Shown in pieces: positions 60,949 through 64,000 of a DNA stretch of 64,000 nt; the stretch's first letter is position 1, and each line of letters begins with the position of its first letter. The notes below the pieces were generated by a model. The model did no database searches, was not told where the DNA came from, and saw nothing but the letters and a program-made list of their open reading frames with translations. Both the position numbers and the translations under genes were made by a program. The DNA comes from Saururus chinensis (lineage: Eukaryota; Streptophyta; Magnoliopsida; Piperales; Saururaceae): positions 33,150,668-33,214,667 of the forward strand of contig CP141145.1 of the NCBI GenBank assembly GCA_035235625.1, read 5' to 3'.

Positions 60949-63900
60949 AGTCACGCCTCGGCGATGCCCGACCCGAGCCGAACCCGGTCCAGGGGCCGGT
61001 TAAGCGCGCGGGGGCGACGAAGTGAAATTGAGAAATGTTCTAGCAGAAGACTTAACCCTAACCACGGGCGATTAACAGCAACACGGAGTGCGCACAATCC
61101 TTTGAGCAAGAGTAAATAAAAGGGAAGAAAAAGGTGTTGCTTATCACAAAGTAAACAACAATCTCAAACCCACAAACTTAGTTAAGTAAAGCCCACACCA
61201 GCTCAAAATAAGTCATAATCATCACAACTGTAGTATATGACAAATCCAAAACAAGAACCCTACACAAAGGTTCAAACATAAAGCATGAAAGAAACGATGA
61301 TAAGTCACCCAACGATCTCCATCATCACACCCAAGCTACCTCTGACCTTTCCTCAAAGAGGCAATCCTGTCTGTCTGCGTGTCGCACCACGCAACCCCAA
61401 ATCAAAACACAAAAGAGGAGTGAGTTTTAACACTCAGCAATGGTTTTAATATCACTGTCAACGTAGAAAATACGATAGCTTAGAAATGAGATCGTTTAGA
61501 TCAAAGATTTACATGGTGCATCACTTTCTGATCACACATTAATATCACCTAACACTGCATCATAATGCATAATTCAACCTGCATGGATGTATCTCTAACA
61601 CACATATTCCGACATGCATTCACATTATACCAATCCCGCATAGATGTATCTCTAACATACATATTGTATCTCTAACATGCATATTCCCACATGCATAATA
61701 GCATCACAACCTGCATGGATGTATCTCTAACATACATATTCCCACATGCATAATAGCATCACAACCTGCATGGATGTATCTCTAACATACATATTCCCAC
61801 ATGCATAATAGCATCACAACCTGCATTGATGTATCTCTAACATACATATTCCACATGCATTTTATCATCAAAGTCAACATGCATGGATGTATCTCTAACA
61901 TACATATTTCACATGCATAATGTCATCACAACCTACATGGATGTATCTCTAACATACATATTCCCACATGCATAATAGCATCACAACCTGCATGGATGTA
62001 TCTCTAACATACATATTCCACATACATTTTATCATCAAAGTCAACATGCATGGATGTATCTTTAACATACATATTCCACATGCATAATGTCATCACAACC
62101 TGCATGGATGTATCTCTAACATACATATTCCCACATGCATAATAGCATCACAACCTGCATGGATGTATCTTTAACATACATATTTCCACATGCATTTTAT
62201 CATCAAAATCAACATGCATAGATGTATCTCTAACATACATATTCCACATGCATAACATCATCAAAGTCAACATGCATGGATGTATCTCTAACATACATAT
62301 TCCACATGCATAACATCAAAATCAACATGCATGGATGCATCTCTAACATACATATTCCCACATGCATAATGTCATCACAATCAACCTCCATCAAGGAGTA
62401 ACCACACATTAACGTCACACAGACGGGAGCATAGACAAGGCCACGAAGGCGTGTCATGGTACAAAATTCTACACAAGAATTCAAGAAAGATCGGAGTTGT
62501 CAATCCCTAATACTGCTCGCCCTGGACGATCCTGGCCAAGGATGTCCCATTCTCACACAGAGAATCTAGAGCAGGGGTGTTCGCCCAGGGACATCTCCTG
62601 CGGAGGGAAGAGCCCGAGTTCTCACACAGAGAACCCTATAACACGTGGTAGCGGGGTGCACACGGCATACCACACTGGATTCTCAAGGTCCAGATGACAC
62701 ACATAATAATATTCTCACATATCCGCAAGACAAGTACACAACTCGTCCCCACATCATTCCATTAAACAAGACTCAACCCGGGGAGTGCACTCGTTCTACA
62801 CAGGAACTCCAAATCGTTCCACACAAGAACTCCAAATCGTTCCACACAGGAACTTCAAATCGTCCTACACAGGAACTTCAAATCAAAATATGTCCTTTCA
62901 GACCAATCAACTTGCGATTAATCCACGACCGATCAATCCGGCACACAATTCCATCACATTGCATCCAATCGGTCAAATTCGATTAATCACGATGAAGCCT
63001 CAATTGGAAATCCATTTTCATGATGCGTGCAGCATGGTACATGCGTGGGCAAAGCATACATGAATCCTAATCATGATAAGTGCTCTCACCAGCCCCTAAT
63101 GCATCATTCATAATCACCATATTAAGCTTCGACATCATCATTTAAGTCCCACATGTGTGTGTGTAACTAGTAGAAGCCTTTCACATAATGCATATCAACA
63201 TGTTTGAAAATCAACTCACTACCACACTACACATGTGAATTTCTATCTAAACATGAATTCCAGCGGAAATCATAGTAGAAGAATCGTTGAAATCATAGCT
63301 AGATTCAAAACTCAACCACAAAGGCTAAACACCTATAACATCACTCATTTCATCCTTGGGTCATGGCATTCACCAACATTCACACATCATTAATCACAAT
63401 TTATCATGACAAATCAGTCCAACAATGATTGTAGTCCTACTGAAAATATATGCTTAACCAAAGGGAACCAACCGTTCATAATTTCAAGATAACGATTCCA
63501 ACATCATGCCACAAAACATAAGTCATCCCACCATCTCTAAGCATATGTCTCAACTCTATAAACTCAATAGCATGCATTTCCAGTAGCCTAACATAGCTTA
63601 AAACACTCCACATTCATATAAAATTGGCAAGCTAAAGTGGGATCATCAAAATAGGCATCATACACACAACATACAATTTCCTGTGTAGCCGATCGATCGC
63701 CCTTCAGGCCGTTCGATCGGTTACACGCAAAAATTTGAAATTTTCAGTTCAGCCGATCGATCGCCCTGCAAGGCCGATCGATCGCTAACACGGCAGAACA
63801 GTCATCTTCTTCCTTTCGCAAATCCAAACCGAAACACCATAGATAACACTTCAAATCCACATCTAACACCCTAAACATCATCAAAAGTCCTCATTGACTT

Positions 63901-64000
63901 CCAGAATATCAAACCAAACCATAATAATGCAAAACCCTAAGAAATCAGGATTAAATAATTCCATTTTCTAATCTTACCATTAACACACTAAATCAAGCAA
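60949..64000 (-). mobile_element. Third long LTR, inverted, running out of the window
   Basis: From 60951 (TCACGCCTCGGCGATGCCC) the sequence is the reverse complement of the 57167-60642 unit. At the window end it corresponds to about 58052 of that unit. The expected first bases TG read AG, so the terminus is mutated or clipped. The first 300 aligned bases differ at only about ten positions by eye. The other end and the target duplication lie outside the window. Confidence 0.85.
61570..62395 (-). repeat. About fourteen tandem 55-bp units
   Basis: Units read 'catggatgtatctctaacat' then 'acatattcccacatgcata' and a variable 'atagcatcacaacctg' or 'tcatcaaagtcaacatg'. At least two unit subtypes alternate. 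The matching array at 59680-60020 has only six units, so copy number changed after the two LTRs diverged. Confidence 0.92.

Overview
This is about 64 kb of nuclear DNA from a flowering plant. The genes have short introns, glyoxysomal malate synthase and a remorin are present, and most of the rest is plant-type transposons: Copia and large LTR elements, hAT, CACTA and Stowaway MITEs. The protein sequences look dicot-like, but I cannot name the species. I find four intact protein-coding genes. The rest is intergenic DNA and nested mobile elements, many of which I could delimit from termini and target-site duplications (TSDs).

Left gene block (1-10 kb, minus strand): a membrane-anchored kelch-repeat protein in 7 exons (1171-4859) and a remorin in 3 coding exons plus a non-coding leader exon (6643-9760). 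Middle block (11-30 kb): a degenerate minus-strand Copia element (11163-17952) with a solo LTR inside its 5' LTR, apparently sitting in a CACTA element whose right end is at 18431. Next come a four-exon malate synthase gene on the plus strand (19995-21886), CACTA-like repeats, and a broken hAT transposase with a 421-bp tandem duplication. Right gene block (44-49 kb, minus strand): one 1125-residue Ser/Pro-rich protein in 6 exons, ending in a CaaX-like CTIM.

Two nests of very long LTR-like units carry no internal protein domains. In the first (30086-39911), a minus-strand unit of about 4.7 kb (TSD AAAGG) is split by a 5154-bp plus-strand unit of the same family (TSD AAAGC). In the second (55147 to the window end), an old plus-strand unit is split by a 3476-bp unit (TSD CTGAG) and then by a related minus-strand unit. 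The last two form an inverted repeat with a spacer of about 300 bp.

The most unusual signal is inside these long units. They carry many short hairpins, often one per tandem-repeat unit. In the 3.5-kb family a set of hairpins keeps the loop TGTGT while both stem arms change together (GTTCC/GGAAC, GTTCTC/GAGAAC, ATTCTC/GAGAAT, AATTCT/AGAATT, GACAAGT/ACTTGTC, CGTC/GACG). This looks like selected RNA or single-stranded DNA structure and I know no description of it. Two smaller points concern malate synthase: its first intron can only be read as GC-AG, and its C-terminal tripeptide is SGL where a peroxisomal SRL or SKL is expected.
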